Positions 1 to 9,611 of a stretch of 64,000 nt of DNA are shown piece by piece. The DNA is from Paracoccus seriniphilus (GTDB lineage: Bacteria; Pseudomonadota; Alphaproteobacteria; Rhodobacterales; Rhodobacteraceae): contig NZ_CP067132.1 in the NCBI RefSeq assembly GCF_028553745.1, forward strand, positions 310,001 to 374,000, in the 5' to 3' direction. How positions within the stretch are numbered: position 1 is the stretch's first letter; the number at the start of each line of letters is the position of its first letter. Below the pieces are notes generated by a model. The model saw only the letters and a program-made list of their open reading frames with translations. It made no database searches and had not been told where the DNA came from. The translations under genes were made by a program, and so were the position numbers.

Positions 1-358
1 CCGGATCGCCGCGGAACTGGATATCAGGACCATCGTGGTGTCCAATCACGGCGGTCGTCAGCTGGACGGCGCGGGCAGCTCGATCCGGTGGTTGCCCCGT
101 ATCGCGGATGCCGTGGGTGAGCGCGTCGAACTGATGCTGGATTCAGGGGTGCGCAGCGGAATGGACATTTTCCGGGCGCGTGCACTTGGCGCCTCGGGCG
201 TCCTTCTGGGGCGCGCCATGGTTTATGCTCTGGGTGCCCAGGGACAGGCAGGTGTCACGACACTGCTGAACATCCTGCAAAAGGAACTGCGCACCACGAT
301 GGGCCTGGCGGGCAAGGTGAATACACAGTCGATCGGGCGGGACGACGTCATCCTCTGA
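1..358 (+). CDS. FMN-dependent alpha-hydroxy-acid dehydrogenase, C-terminal part (5' end outside window)
   Basis: This is the last ~118 residues of a protein whose open frame runs off the left edge from base 2, so the internal GTG at 35 is not its start. It carries the SNHGGRQLD segment that holds the catalytic histidine of the lactate/glycolate oxidase family, and the DSGVRSG...GVLLGR segment that binds the FMN phosphate. Family members oxidise L-lactate, glycolate, mandelate or similar 2-hydroxy acids to 2-oxo acids, usually passing electrons to the quinone pool or to oxygen. The substrate cannot be told from this fragment. The downstream gene is on the opposite strand and converges on it. 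Confidence 0.9.
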   Translation, partial: RIAAELDIRTIVVSNHGGRQLDGAGSSIRWLPRIADAVGERVELMLDSGVRSGMDIFRARALGASGVLLGRAMVYALGAQGQAGVTTLLNILQKELRTTMGLAGKVNTQSIGRDDVIL

Positions 359-430
359 GCTGTTCCGGTTGCAGGGCGGAACGCCCCCGGCAAAGGCGCT
401 GGTCCGTCGCAACTTCGGATCTGACGTCGC

Positions 431-1825
431 CTATGTGGCGACGTCGCGGCTGTGATGGATGAAAAGCTGCGCCATGGCGGCCGAGGCCAGCCGCGACATC
501 ACGCCATCGGCGCGACTGGTCAGCATGATCGGAACACGCGCACCAAGAACGATCCCCGCCGACTCGGCCCCGGCCAGATGAATCAACTGCTTGGCCAGCA
601 TGTTGCCCGCTTCCAGATCGGGCACGACCAGAATATCGGCATCACCCGCGACCTCCGAGACAATGCCCTTGGCCTCGGCAGCCGATTTCGACACGGCGTT
701 GTCAAAGGCCAGCGGACCGTCCAGCACGCCGCCAGTGATCTGGCCGCGATCCCACATCTTGCAAAGGGCGGCAGCATCCAGTGTCGAGGGAATCTTGGGA
801 TAGACCGTCTCGACCGCCGAGAGGATCGCCACCTTGGGCCGTTCGACACCCAATGCCTGTGCCAGTTCTATGGCGTTCTGCACAATGTCGCGCTTGGTAT
901 CCAGATCGGGCGAGATATTGATCGCCGCATCGGTGATGAAAAGCGGCTTGGGATAATGTGGCACGTCCAGCGCGAAGACATGGCTCATCCGCCGTTCGGT
1001 GCGCAGCCCATGGGCGCGATCGACAACCGGCGTGATCAATTCATCCGTATGCAGTTTGCCCTTCATCAGGCAGTCGACCTCGCCCCTGCGGGCCATCTCG
1101 ACCGCATGTTCGGCGGCGGCATGGCTGTGGGGCACATCAATGATCTCGATCCCCTCAAGACTGCGCTGCGCATCCCGCGCGGCGGCCTCGATCTTCGCGC
1201 GCGGCCCGATCAGGACCGGCACGATCAACCCCTGCGAGCCGGCTTCCAGAGCGCCTGTCAACGAGATGTCATCGCAAGGATGCACCACGGCAGTGCGCAC
1301 CGGCGCAAGCTCATGTGTCGCTGCAATCAGTTCGCGATAGCGTGCGCCGCTCTCGTGAAGATGGACCTCGGGCAGGACGACGCGCGGGCGGCGGACCTTT
1401 TCGGTTGGCGCAATGACCTCGGCCTGACCCGTGATGACCGCCTCGCCGTCCTGATTGGAGCAAAGGCAATCCAGGATCATGCGATGGGTTTCGGGATCCT
1501 TTGAGGCGACGGTGACGCGGATTGTCACCGTATCGCCAAGGCCAACCGGACGACGGAAACTGAGGTTCTGGTTGAGATAGATCGTACCCGGGCCCGGCAG
1601 TTCGGTGCCCAGAACCGCCGAAATCAGCGCCCCGCCCCACATGCCATGGGCGATGATTTCATGAAACATGTCCGAGCGCGCATAGTCCTCGTCGACATGA
1701 GCGGGGTTCACATCGCCCGACATCACCGCGAACAGCTCGATATCCTCGGCCTTCAGCTTGCGGGTCAGCTCGGCGCTGTCACCGACCTGAATTTCGTCGA
1801 AGGTCCTGTTCTCTATATATTGCAT
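431..1825 (-). CDS. MaoC-type enoyl-CoA hydratase fused to phosphate acetyl/butyryltransferase
   Basis: A 464-residue fusion. Residues ~1-140 form a MaoC hot-dog hydratase domain (FAVMSGDVNPAHVDEDYA carries the Asp/His pair), and ~170-460 a phosphate acyltransferase domain (GSQGLIVPVLIGP, CLMKGKLHTDEL, ITGGVLDGPLAFDNA, LVVPDLEAGNMLAKQL). It should hydrate enoyl-CoA and exchange acyl-CoA with acyl phosphate. The ATG at 1825 was chosen over the longer frame because a GGAAAGG ribosome-binding site lies just ahead of it and the frame upstream runs into fabI. It starts 19 bases after the fabI-like stop and is the last gene of the phaC operon, which suggests a link to PHA precursor or acyl-CoA balance. 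Confidence 0.9.
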   Translation of the reverse strand: MQYIENRTFDEIQVGDSAELTRKLKAEDIELFAVMSGDVNPAHVDEDYARSDMFHEIIAHGMWGGALISAVLGTELPGPGTIYLNQNLSFRRPVGLGDTVTIRVTVASKDPETHRMILDCLCSNQDGEAVITGQAEVIAPTEKVRRPRVVLPEVHLHESGARYRELIAATHELAPVRTAVVHPCDDISLTGALEAGSQGLIVPVLIGPRAKIEAAARDAQRSLEGIEIIDVPHSHAAAEHAVEMARRGEVDCLMKGKLHTDELITPVVDRAHGLRTERRMSHVFALDVPHYPKPLFITDAAINISPDLDTKRDIVQNAIELAQALGVERPKVAILSAVETVYPKIPSTLDAAALCKMWDRGQITGGVLDGPLAFDNAVSKSAAEAKGIVSEVAGDADILVVPDLEAGNMLAKQLIHLAGAESAGIVLGARVPIMLTSRADGVMSRLASAAMAQLFIHHSRDVAT

Positions 1826-1844
1826 CGGGTCGACCTTTCCGGTT

Positions 1845-2609
1845 TCAGGACATGACGTGATAGCCCGCATCGACATAAGCGATATTGCCGGTCACATTGC
1901 GCGCCGAGGAACTGACCAGACCCGCAGCCATATTCCCGACATCTTCTATCGTGACCAGACGATGCTGCGGCGCACGGTCTCGCGCCTCATCGATCAGCCT
2001 GTCGAAATGCGCAATGCCCGAGGCCGCGCGGGTCATCACCGGACCCGGAGAAACGGCATTGACGCGAATGCCCTCGGGGCCCAGTTCGGCCGCCATGTAT
2101 TTGACGGTGGATTCCAGCGCGGCCTTGACCGGCCCCATCACGTTGTAATGATCGACGACTTTCTCGGCACCGTAATAGCTGACAGTCAGCAGGCAGCCGC
2201 CATTCTTCATCAGCGGTCGCGCCCTGCGTGCCAGCCGAATGAAGGAATGCACCGACACATCCATCGCCACGCCAAATCCTTCACGCGAACAGTCAACCAC
2301 GCTGCCATGCAGATCCTTTTGGGGACAATAGGCGACCGCATGCAGCAGAAAGTCCAACTGCCCCCATTGGGCGTCAATCGCCTTGAACAGCGCATCCATC
2401 TGCGTGTCGGATGTGACATCCAGCGGCATCAGCAGCCGGGCGTTCAAATCCGTGGCAACCGGCTCGACATGGGGCCTTGCCTTGTCGTTGAGATAGGTCA
2501 CCGCCAACTCGGCCCCGTCGCGTACAAAGGCCTGCGCGCATCCGGCGGCAATCGAATGTTCATTGGCGATCCCGACGACGAGACCGCGTTTTCCTTCAAG
2601 CAATCTCAT
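1845..2609 (-). CDS. fabI: FabI-like enoyl-[acyl-carrier-protein] reductase
   Basis: A 254-residue short-chain dehydrogenase of the FabI type. It has the FabI-style nucleotide-binding start (GLVVGIANEHSIA, in place of GxxxGxG) and the active-site SYYGAEKVVDHYNVMGPVKAALE segment with the Tyr and Lys in FabI spacing. It would reduce enoyl-ACP or enoyl-CoA with NAD(P)H. An AAAGG site precedes the ATG. The gene lies 29 bases behind phaC and just ahead of the MaoC-Pta fusion, so it is probably a second, pathway-specific copy tied to PHA or acyl-CoA metabolism rather than the housekeeping enzyme; that role is inferred. Confidence 0.88.
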   Translation of the reverse strand: MRLLEGKRGLVVGIANEHSIAAGCAQAFVRDGAELAVTYLNDKARPHVEPVATDLNARLLMPLDVTSDTQMDALFKAIDAQWGQLDFLLHAVAYCPQKDLHGSVVDCSREGFGVAMDVSVHSFIRLARRARPLMKNGGCLLTVSYYGAEKVVDHYNVMGPVKAALESTVKYMAAELGPEGIRVNAVSPGPVMTRAASGIAHFDRLIDEARDRAPQHRLVTIEDVGNMAAGLVSSSARNVTGNIAYVDAGYHVMS

Positions 2610-2638
2610 GGTTCAGCCTTTCGTTGCGACCAGGACGT

Positions 2639-4498
2639 TTATTTCTGGAAGACATATGTTCCGGGCGCATCGGCCAGCGCCTTGCCCATGGCCGGGGGGG
2701 CAACCGGTGCCCCCGACCGTTCGCCAAGCCATGACACCCAATCAAGCCACCACGAGCCGTCTTTCTTCGGCGTCTGTTCGGCCCATGTTTCGGGATCGAC
2801 ATAGTGATCATCATGTCTGACCGTGGCAATCTGATAGCTGCGCCCCTCGTGGCCCGGCTCGGACACGATGCCCGCGTTATGTCCCTTGCTGGTCAGGACG
2901 AAGGTCAGTTCCGTGTCCAGATAGAGATGCATCTTGTAGACCGACCGCCATGGCGCGACATGATCCTTGACCGTGCCCACCGAGAACACCGGAACGCGGA
3001 TATCGGTGACCGAGATCGGACGCCCGTTCACCGTGAATCGCCCCTCTGTCAGATCGTTGTTCATATAGAGCGAGCGCAGATACTCGGAATGCATCCGATA
3101 GGGCATCCGTGTGCCATCGGCGTTCCAGGCCAGCAGGTCGAACATCACCGGAGCCTCGCCCATCAGATAGTTGTGCAGGATCCGTGACCAGATCAGATCC
3201 GCCGATCCGATCATCTGGAAGGCACCGGACATCTGCGTCGTGTCCAGATAGCCTTGCTCCCACATCATGTCCTCAAGGAAAGCCAACTGACTTTCGTTGA
3301 TGAACAACTGCAATTCACCCGGTTCGGTGAAATCGATCTGCGAGGCGAAGAAACTGAGCGATGCAAGGAAATCATCCCCGTCGCGGGCCATGGTCGCCGC
3401 GGCAATCGACAGCAATGTGCCCCCAAGACAATAGCCGACCCCGTGGATCTTCTGATCCGGCACGATGCCCTGTACCGCAGAGATCGCGTCCATGACGCCC
3501 ATCCTGCGATAATCATCCATTCCCAGATCGCGGTCCTCGACGCCCGGATTGCGCCATGAGATCATGAAGACGGTATATCCCTGCCCGACCAGGAATTTCA
3601 CCATCGAGTTTTCCGGCGAGAGGTCGAGGATATAGTATTTCATGATCCACGCCGGCACGATCAGAACCGGCTCCGGCCTGACCGTCTTGGTCGTCGGCGT
3701 GTATTGGATCAGCTCGATCAGATGGTTGCGGTAGACGACCTTTCCCGGTGTCACGGCAAGCTCATGCCCCGGACGGAAGGCTTCTGCACCCGCCGGCGGT
3801 TCGCCGCTTTGCTGGCGCTTCAGATCTTCCAGCCAGTTCTGGAAGCCGCGCAGGAAATTGCGCCCGCCTTCTTCAAGGGTCCGCTTCTGCAGCTCGGGGT
3901 TGGTCGCAAGAAAATTGGTCGGCGAAAACATGTCGAGGGTCTGCCGCGAGGCAAACTCCATGACATTTTCATGCTGCTTGGTCACGCCACGCACGCCGGT
4001 GGTGATGTTGTGCCACCATTGCTGGTTCAGCAGAAAGGACTGATAGATGTAGTTATAGGGCCATTTCTGCCAGGCCTCGCCCCTGAACCTGCGGTCCTGC
4101 GGCAGCGGGTCGATACATGGTTCGCCCTTGCCGCCGGTCGCGGCGCAAGTGGTGCCATAGCATGAAAGCCGCAGCCATTTCTGGAATGCCTTTTCCGTGA
4201 TGTCGATCTGCTTGCCCGGAGAAATCGCCAGATGGGCCAGCCAATCCAGATAGGCCCCGGCCAGCGCCGCCGGAGAAAGCCCCTTGGTCAAGCGTGCAAT
4301 CCTTGCCTTCAGGGCGCGATCCAGGAATTCCGACATATCTGCCTGCCCCATATAGGTGTTCAGCGGCAGTCCCTCGGCCAGCTTCTCGGCCAGAACGCTT
4401 GGCGGCAAGGCCACCCTGTTCAGCGCCTTTACGTCGGTAGACTCTTTGGGGGTAGGCTCATCGGGCGCATTTGCGGCTTTTGATATCGCATGGCTCAT
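2639..4498 (-). CDS. phaC: Class I poly(3-hydroxyalkanoate) synthase PhaC
   Basis: A 619-residue polymerase that condenses (R)-3-hydroxyacyl-CoA into polyester granules. The N-terminal PhaC domain includes the typical DRRFRGEAWQKWPYNYIYQSF segment. The alpha/beta-hydrolase core carries the GYCLGG lipase-like box with the nucleophilic Cys near residue 360, an Asp in VGTVKDHVAPW and a His in SKGHNAGI. Length fits class I (about 560-640). The ATG at 4498 follows AAAGGAG; the frame extends 57 bases further upstream but without a better start. It leads the operon with the FabI-like and MaoC-Pta genes. A perfect FNR-type box lies about 57 bases upstream. Confidence 0.96.
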   Translation of the reverse strand: MSHAISKAANAPDEPTPKESTDVKALNRVALPPSVLAEKLAEGLPLNTYMGQADMSEFLDRALKARIARLTKGLSPAALAGAYLDWLAHLAISPGKQIDITEKAFQKWLRLSCYGTTCAATGGKGEPCIDPLPQDRRFRGEAWQKWPYNYIYQSFLLNQQWWHNITTGVRGVTKQHENVMEFASRQTLDMFSPTNFLATNPELQKRTLEEGGRNFLRGFQNWLEDLKRQQSGEPPAGAEAFRPGHELAVTPGKVVYRNHLIELIQYTPTTKTVRPEPVLIVPAWIMKYYILDLSPENSMVKFLVGQGYTVFMISWRNPGVEDRDLGMDDYRRMGVMDAISAVQGIVPDQKIHGVGYCLGGTLLSIAAATMARDGDDFLASLSFFASQIDFTEPGELQLFINESQLAFLEDMMWEQGYLDTTQMSGAFQMIGSADLIWSRILHNYLMGEAPVMFDLLAWNADGTRMPYRMHSEYLRSLYMNNDLTEGRFTVNGRPISVTDIRVPVFSVGTVKDHVAPWRSVYKMHLYLDTELTFVLTSKGHNAGIVSEPGHEGRSYQIATVRHDDHYVDPETWAEQTPKKDGSWWLDWVSWLGERSGAPVAPPAMGKALADAPGTYVFQK

Positions 4499-4554
4499 CG
4501 CTCCGACTCCTTTCGAGTGTTTATGCCTGTTTATCCGATCCCAATGAAGAATCA

Positions 4555-4568
4555 TTGATCCTGATCAA
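4555..4568. promoter_or_regulatory. FNR/FnrL-type box
   Basis: The 14-mer TTGATCCTGATCAA is a perfect match to TTGAT-N4-ATCAA, the binding site of FNR/FnrL oxygen sensors in Rhodobacterales. It lies in the divergent gap between phaC and the HlyD-RbbA efflux operon, about 57 bases from the phaC start and about 180 from the hlyD start, so either operon could be the target; distance favours phaC. Confidence 0.7.
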
Positions 4569-4748
4569 ATCGCCAAGATGCCGACCGGAATAGACAGGAA
4601 GCCGTTCTGGGAAACCTAGGAATGAAATCCAGTCAATGCATCCGACAACCCCACAGATCGGCCATGGGCATGCCTGTCCCCGGCAATGTCTTGCTGTCGG
4701 AATCGTGGAACATGCGTGTTCACTCACCCCGAGATCCGGAGAAAGCCA

Positions 4749-5732
4749 ATGCAATGGAAGCGCTATGGCGCCATCGCTGCCGCCCTCATCATTCTGGCGG
4801 GCGCGGCATACGCCATCTGGTTGAATGTCCAATCCAGCGAACTTCCGGCGGGGATCGCCGGTTCGAACGGCCGGATCGAGGCCGAGCGCATCGATGTCGC
4901 ATCCAAGATGGCCGGGCGCATCGCCGAGGTCAATGTTGACGAAGGCCAATGGGTCAAGGCAGGTGATCTGGTCGCGCGTCTGGACACGGCCGAGATCGAC
5001 GCGCAATTGCATCAGGCCGAAGCCGCCGTCCATCAGGCCGAGCAGCAAAAGATTCAGGCCGAAGCGCTGCTGAACCAGCGCCGTTCGGAATTGCAGTTTG
5101 CCCAATCCGAATTTGCCCGGGCCGAGAGGCTTGCCGAGAAGGGTCATGTTTCCCAGGAACAGGTCGATCAGGCCCGAACCGCGCTGACGACGGCCGAGGC
5201 TGGTGTGGCCGCAGCCGAAGCCGGAATCGATCTGGCCCAGGCCACCATTGCCGCGGCCGAGGCGACAGTCGAACAGCTTCAAAGTGTGCGCGCCGACGCC
5301 AATCTGGTGGCACCCCATGATGGCCGCGTCCAATATATCCTTGCCAAGGCCGGCGAAGTCGTCAGCGCAGGCGGCAAGGTCGTGACCCTGACCGATCTGA
5401 CCGATATCTACATGACGATCTTCCTGCCCGCCCATGATGCCGGATTGCTGGCCATTGGCTCCGAGGCACGCATCATCCTTGACCCGATCCCGGACTACGT
5501 GATCCCCGCAACCGTCACCTTTGTCTCCAGCACGGCCCAGTTCACGCCCAAATCCGTCGAAACGTCGGATGAGCGTGATCAGCTGATGTTCCGGGTCAAG
5601 CTGACCATCCCCGAAGATCTGCTGAAGGAATATCAGGAGAAAGCCAAGGCAGGTGTTGCCGGAATGGGCTATGTGCGCACGGACAGCGCCACCCCCTGGC
5701 CCGAGATGCTGACAGTGAAGTTGCCGAAATGA
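4749..5732 (+). CDS. HlyD/YhiI-type periplasmic adaptor (membrane fusion protein)
   Basis: A 327-residue adaptor subunit. Residues ~5-27 form one N-terminal membrane anchor (AAALIILAGAAYAIWL). A biotinyl-lipoyl-like half follows (GRIAEVNVDEGQWVKAGDLVARLD), then an Ala/Gln/Glu-rich coiled-coil hairpin at ~75-180, and a beta-barrel part (LTDIYMTIFLPAHDAGLLAIG). It links the inner-membrane ABC parts to an outer-membrane channel. The ATG at 4749 was chosen because it begins just before the membrane anchor and follows CCGGAGAA. Its stop overlaps the start of the ABC protein by ATGA, so the two are translationally coupled. Gene order matches E. coli yhiI-rbbA-yhhJ. Confidence 0.92.
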   Translation: MQWKRYGAIAAALIILAGAAYAIWLNVQSSELPAGIAGSNGRIEAERIDVASKMAGRIAEVNVDEGQWVKAGDLVARLDTAEIDAQLHQAEAAVHQAEQQKIQAEALLNQRRSELQFAQSEFARAERLAEKGHVSQEQVDQARTALTTAEAGVAAAEAGIDLAQATIAAAEATVEQLQSVRADANLVAPHDGRVQYILAKAGEVVSAGGKVVTLTDLTDIYMTIFLPAHDAGLLAIGSEARIILDPIPDYVIPATVTFVSSTAQFTPKSVETSDERDQLMFRVKLTIPEDLLKEYQEKAKAGVAGMGYVRTDSATPWPEMLTVKLPK

Positions 5733-8452
5733 TCTCTGTTCCGGTCGCCAGCCTCTCTGCAGTCACCCATCTGTATGGCGCCACCAAGGCGCTGTCAGAG
5801 GTAACGCTGGATATTCCGGCAGGCTGCATGGCCGGGCTGATCGGCCCTGACGGGGTCGGGAAATCGTCGCTGCTGGCGCTGATTTCGGGTGTCAGAAAGC
5901 TGCAAAGTGGCAAGTTGACGGTGCTGGGCGGCGATATCACCGCGCGCGATCACCTGAAGGCCTGCAATCATCGTATCGCCTATATGCCGCAGGGGCTGGG
6001 CAGGAACCTCTATCCCACGCTGACGGTCACGGAAAACCTCGACTTCTTCGGACGCCTTTTCGGACAACCCGAGGCCGAGCGCCGCGCGCGCATCCAGAAC
6101 CTGCTGACCGCCACCGGGCTTGATCCCTTCCCCGACCGGCCAGCGGGCAAGCTGTCGGGAGGCATGAAGCAGAAACTCTCGCTCTGCTCGGCCCTGATCC
6201 ATGATCCCGACCTGATGATCCTTGACGAGCCGACCACCGGCGTCGATCCGCTGTCCCGCCAGCAGTTCTGGGATCTGATCAGCCATATCCGCGATGCGCG
6301 ACCTGCAATGAGCGTGATCGTCGCCACTGCCTATATGGAAGAGGCCGCGCGCTTTGACTGGCTGGCCGCCATGAACGCGGGCGAGGTGATTTCAACCGGA
6401 TCGCCCGCCGAGATCCTGGCCGCCTCGGGCCAGCCTACGCTGGAAAAGGCCTTCATCTCGATGCTGCCCGAAAAGCAGCGGCAGGGGCATCGCGCCGTCG
6501 TCGTGCCGCCACGCCCCCCCGCCAGCGGCCCGCCCGCGATCGAGGCCCGGGGCCTGACCTGTCGTTTCGGCGATTTCACCGCTGTCGATCACGTCGATTT
6601 CCAGATCGAACCCGGCGAGATCTTTGGATTCCTTGGCTCGAACGGTTGCGGCAAGACCACGACCATGAAGATGCTGACCGGCTTGCAGAAAGCCACCGAA
6701 GGCAAGGCGCTGCTGTTTGGTCAGCCGCTGAACGCCGACGACATGGCCACCCGTCAGCGCGTCGGCTACATGTCGCAGGCCTTCTCGCTTTATGGCGAGT
6801 TGACGGTTCGCCAGAACCTCGAGCTCCATGCCCAGCTCTACCAGCTGCCCGTCGAGACCCGTGCCGGTCGGGTTGCGGAAATGCTGCGCAGCTTCGATCT
6901 GGCCAGTGATGCCGACAAGCGCCCCGACGGCCTGCCGCTTGGAATCCGCCAGCGACTTCAGCTTGCCGTTGCCGTGCTGCATGCGCCCGAAGTCCTGATC
7001 CTCGACGAACCCACCTCGGGCGTCGATCCGGTCGCACGGGACGGGTTCTGGCAACATCTGATCAAGCTGTCGCGCGACGAAGGCGTAACAATCTTTGTCT
7101 CGACCCATTTCATGAATGAGGCCGAACGCTGTGACCGCATTTCGTTGATGCATGCGGGAAAGGTTCTGGCCATCGGAACGCCCGCCGAACTTGCCGCCAA
7201 CAAGGGCACCGACGATCTGGAGACCGCTTTCGTCGGCTATCTGCGCGACGCGGCGGGCGATGCAGGCCGCGCCTCATCCCAAACCGGGACCGCCCAGCCG
7301 CAACCGCGGCAAAAGCGCAACCGCAGTTTTGACCCGGACAGGCTTTGGGCCTTCACGCGGCGCGAGACGCTGGAAATCCTGCGAGATCCGATGCGATTGG
7401 CCTTCGCCTTCCTGGGCCCGATCATCCTGATGCTGACCTTCGGCTATGGCATTTCGTTCGATGTGCAACACCTGCCCTATGCGGTCTATGACCGCGACCA
7501 GAGTCTGGAAAGCCGCGAGTTGCTGGAAAGCTTTGCTGGCTCGCGATATTTCACCGAACAGCCCCCCGCAGAAAGTGCGGCGGAACTGGATTCCCGGATG
7601 AAAAGCGCCGAGCTTGTCCTTGGGATCGAAGTGCCCCCCGGCTTCGGGAAATCCCTGCTGAGCGGGGACCGGCCAGAGGTCCGTATTGCCGTCGATGGGG
7701 CCATGCCTTTCCGGGCCGAAACGACCCGTGGCTATCTGGAAGGTCTGGCATTGTCCTATATGTCCGATCAGACCGAACGGAACTATGGCGAAACCATCGC
7801 CCTGTCGGCGGCCTCGGTCGAAAGCCGTTTCCGCTACAACCAAGCCTTCAAAAGCGTCTTCGCGATGATCCCCTCGGTGATCATGCTGATGCTGGTCCTG
7901 ATCCCCGCGATGATGGCGGCCATGGGTGTCGTGCGGGAAAAGGAGACGGGATCAATCGCGAATTTCCGCTCGACCCCGGTGACACGAGGCGAGTTCATTC
8001 TGGGCAAGCAATTGCCCTATGTCGTCATCGCCATGCTCAGCTTTGTGAGCTTGATCCTGATTTCATACGGCGTGTTCGGCGTGACGGTCAAAGGCTCGGT
8101 CGCGGCGCTGTTCAGCGGAACCCTGCTGTATGTTCTGGCCACCACCGGATTTGGCGTGCTGGTCTCGACCTTCACCCGCACGCAGGTTGCCGCAACCTTT
8201 GCCACGGCGGTCGTGTCGATCATTCCGGCGGTGAATTTCTCGGGTCTGCTGGTTCCGGTTTCATCGCTGTCGGGTGGTGGGCGGCTGATCGGCCTGGCCT
8301 TTCCGTCGGCCTGGTATCAGCAGATCAGCACCGGCGCTTTCACCAAGGGTCTTGGGTTCCAGCAGCTCTGGCACAATCATCTGGCCCTGGCGGGCTTTGC
8401 CGTGCTGTTCATCGCGATGGCCGTTCTGGCACTGGACAAGCAGGAGAAATGA
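5729..8452 (+). CDS. rbbA: RbbA-type fused ABC transporter: two ATPase domains plus ABC-2 permease
   Basis: A 907-residue fusion. ATPase domain 1 (~1-230) has Walker A GPDGVGKSS, signature LSGGMKQKL and Walker B LMILDEPTTG. ATPase domain 2 (~270-495) has Walker A GSNGCGKTT and Walker B VLILDEPTSG, but its signature position reads LPLGIRQRL instead of LSGG. From ~540 on there is an ABC-2 permease with one early helix, a long periplasmic loop and a cluster of helices at the end (~700-900). In E. coli the homologue was described as ribosome-associated, but the context here (HlyD adaptor before, second permease after) points to an export pump. The substrate is unknown. Confidence 0.93.
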   Translation: MISVPVASLSAVTHLYGATKALSEVTLDIPAGCMAGLIGPDGVGKSSLLALISGVRKLQSGKLTVLGGDITARDHLKACNHRIAYMPQGLGRNLYPTLTVTENLDFFGRLFGQPEAERRARIQNLLTATGLDPFPDRPAGKLSGGMKQKLSLCSALIHDPDLMILDEPTTGVDPLSRQQFWDLISHIRDARPAMSVIVATAYMEEAARFDWLAAMNAGEVISTGSPAEILAASGQPTLEKAFISMLPEKQRQGHRAVVVPPRPPASGPPAIEARGLTCRFGDFTAVDHVDFQIEPGEIFGFLGSNGCGKTTTMKMLTGLQKATEGKALLFGQPLNADDMATRQRVGYMSQAFSLYGELTVRQNLELHAQLYQLPVETRAGRVAEMLRSFDLASDADKRPDGLPLGIRQRLQLAVAVLHAPEVLILDEPTSGVDPVARDGFWQHLIKLSRDEGVTIFVSTHFMNEAERCDRISLMHAGKVLAIGTPAELAANKGTDDLETAFVGYLRDAAGDAGRASSQTGTAQPQPRQKRNRSFDPDRLWAFTRRETLEILRDPMRLAFAFLGPIILMLTFGYGISFDVQHLPYAVYDRDQSLESRELLESFAGSRYFTEQPPAESAAELDSRMKSAELVLGIEVPPGFGKSLLSGDRPEVRIAVDGAMPFRAETTRGYLEGLALSYMSDQTERNYGETIALSAASVESRFRYNQAFKSVFAMIPSVIMLMLVLIPAMMAAMGVVREKETGSIANFRSTPVTRGEFILGKQLPYVVIAMLSFVSLILISYGVFGVTVKGSVAALFSGTLLYVLATTGFGVLVSTFTRTQVAATFATAVVSIIPAVNFSGLLVPVSSLSGGGRLIGLAFPSAWYQQISTGAFTKGLGFQQLWHNHLALAGFAVLFIAMAVLALDKQEK

Positions 8453-8453
8453 C

Positions 8454-9581
8454 ATGAAGCAGTGGCTTGGCAATGTCTTCCGGCTTGGCATGAAAGAGCT
8501 TGGCAGCCTGCGCGCCGACCCGGTGCTGATCTTGCTGATCGTCTATGTGTTCAGCTTTGCCGTCTATTCGGTCGCCACCGGAGCCAAGCTCGAGGTCGCG
8601 AATGCTTCGGTCGCATATGTCGATCAGGACCGTTCGGCGCTGACCGGCCGCATCCTGAGCGCAATCCTGCCCCCAGAGTTCAATCCGCCGCAGGAAATCG
8701 CCCTGGACGAGATTGCAGCCGTCATGGACAGTGGAGAGTTCGTTTTCGTGCTGTCTTTCCCGCCATCCTTCGAGGCCGACGTTCTGACCGGCAGAACGCC
8801 CGAGATTCAGCTGAATGTCGATGCGACCGCGATGGCGCAGGCCGGAAACGGTCTGGTGTTCCTGCAGCAGATCATCAGTGCCGAGGTCGCCAAGTTCCTG
8901 TCCGGCGAAGATAGCGCGACCACGCTGCCGATCGATCTGGTGGTCACCTCGAAGTTCAATCCGAACCTGAATTCCGTCTGGTTCTCATCGGTGATGCAGA
9001 TCATCAACAACATCACCATCCTCTCGGTGCTGTTGACCGGTGCCGCGCTGATCCGCGAACGTGAACACGGCACCATCGAACATCTGCTGGTGATGCCCGT
9101 CACCCCATCTGAAATCATGGTCGCCAAGATATGGGCCAACGGCCTGGCCATTGTTGTCGGCGTGATCCTGTCGCTGTGGATCGTCGTTCAGGTCATCCTT
9201 GCCGTGCCCATCGCCGGATCGATCCCGCTGTTCGTTCTGGGGGCAGTGATCTATCTTGTCTCGGTCACGGGGCTTGGCATCCTTCTGGCCACCTTCACCA
9301 CCTCGATGCCCCAGTTCGGGCTGCTGGCGATGCCGGTTCTGGTGGTGATGAACCTCTTGTCCGGCAGCACGACCCCGATGGAAAGCATGCCCGAATGGCT
9401 GCAAGCCGTCATGCAACTGGCCCCCTCGACGCATTTCGTCGCCTTTTCCCAGGCCATTCTCTATCGCGGGGCCGGCATCGAGATCGTCTGGCCCGACATG
9501 GTCATCATGGCCGCACTGGGTGCGGTGTTCTTCCTTGTCGCGCTCAGGCGGTTCAGGGTCACCATGGCCACGGCGCATTGA
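8454..9581 (+). CDS. ABC-2 type efflux permease (YhhJ-like)
   Basis: A 375-residue permease. One N-terminal helix (PVLILLIVYVFSFAVYSVATG) is followed by a periplasmic region of ~150 residues and five or six helices in the C-terminal half (for example NNITILSVLLTGAALI, LAIVVGVILSLWIVVQVIL, FGLLAMPVLVVMNLLSG). It should pair with the permease half of the preceding RbbA-type protein. The ATG at 8454 starts one base after the rbbA stop; the longer upstream frame overlaps rbbA and is not needed. It is the last gene of the efflux operon and converges with tctA. Confidence 0.92.
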   Translation: MKQWLGNVFRLGMKELGSLRADPVLILLIVYVFSFAVYSVATGAKLEVANASVAYVDQDRSALTGRILSAILPPEFNPPQEIALDEIAAVMDSGEFVFVLSFPPSFEADVLTGRTPEIQLNVDATAMAQAGNGLVFLQQIISAEVAKFLSGEDSATTLPIDLVVTSKFNPNLNSVWFSSVMQIINNITILSVLLTGAALIREREHGTIEHLLVMPVTPSEIMVAKIWANGLAIVVGVILSLWIVVQVILAVPIAGSIPLFVLGAVIYLVSVTGLGILLATFTTSMPQFGLLAMPVLVVMNLLSGSTTPMESMPEWLQAVMQLAPSTHFVAFSQAILYRGAGIEIVWPDMVIMAALGAVFFLVALRRFRVTMATAH

Positions 9582-9611
9582 CATTGCGCCGCGTGACCAG
9601 TCGGGGCCGTT

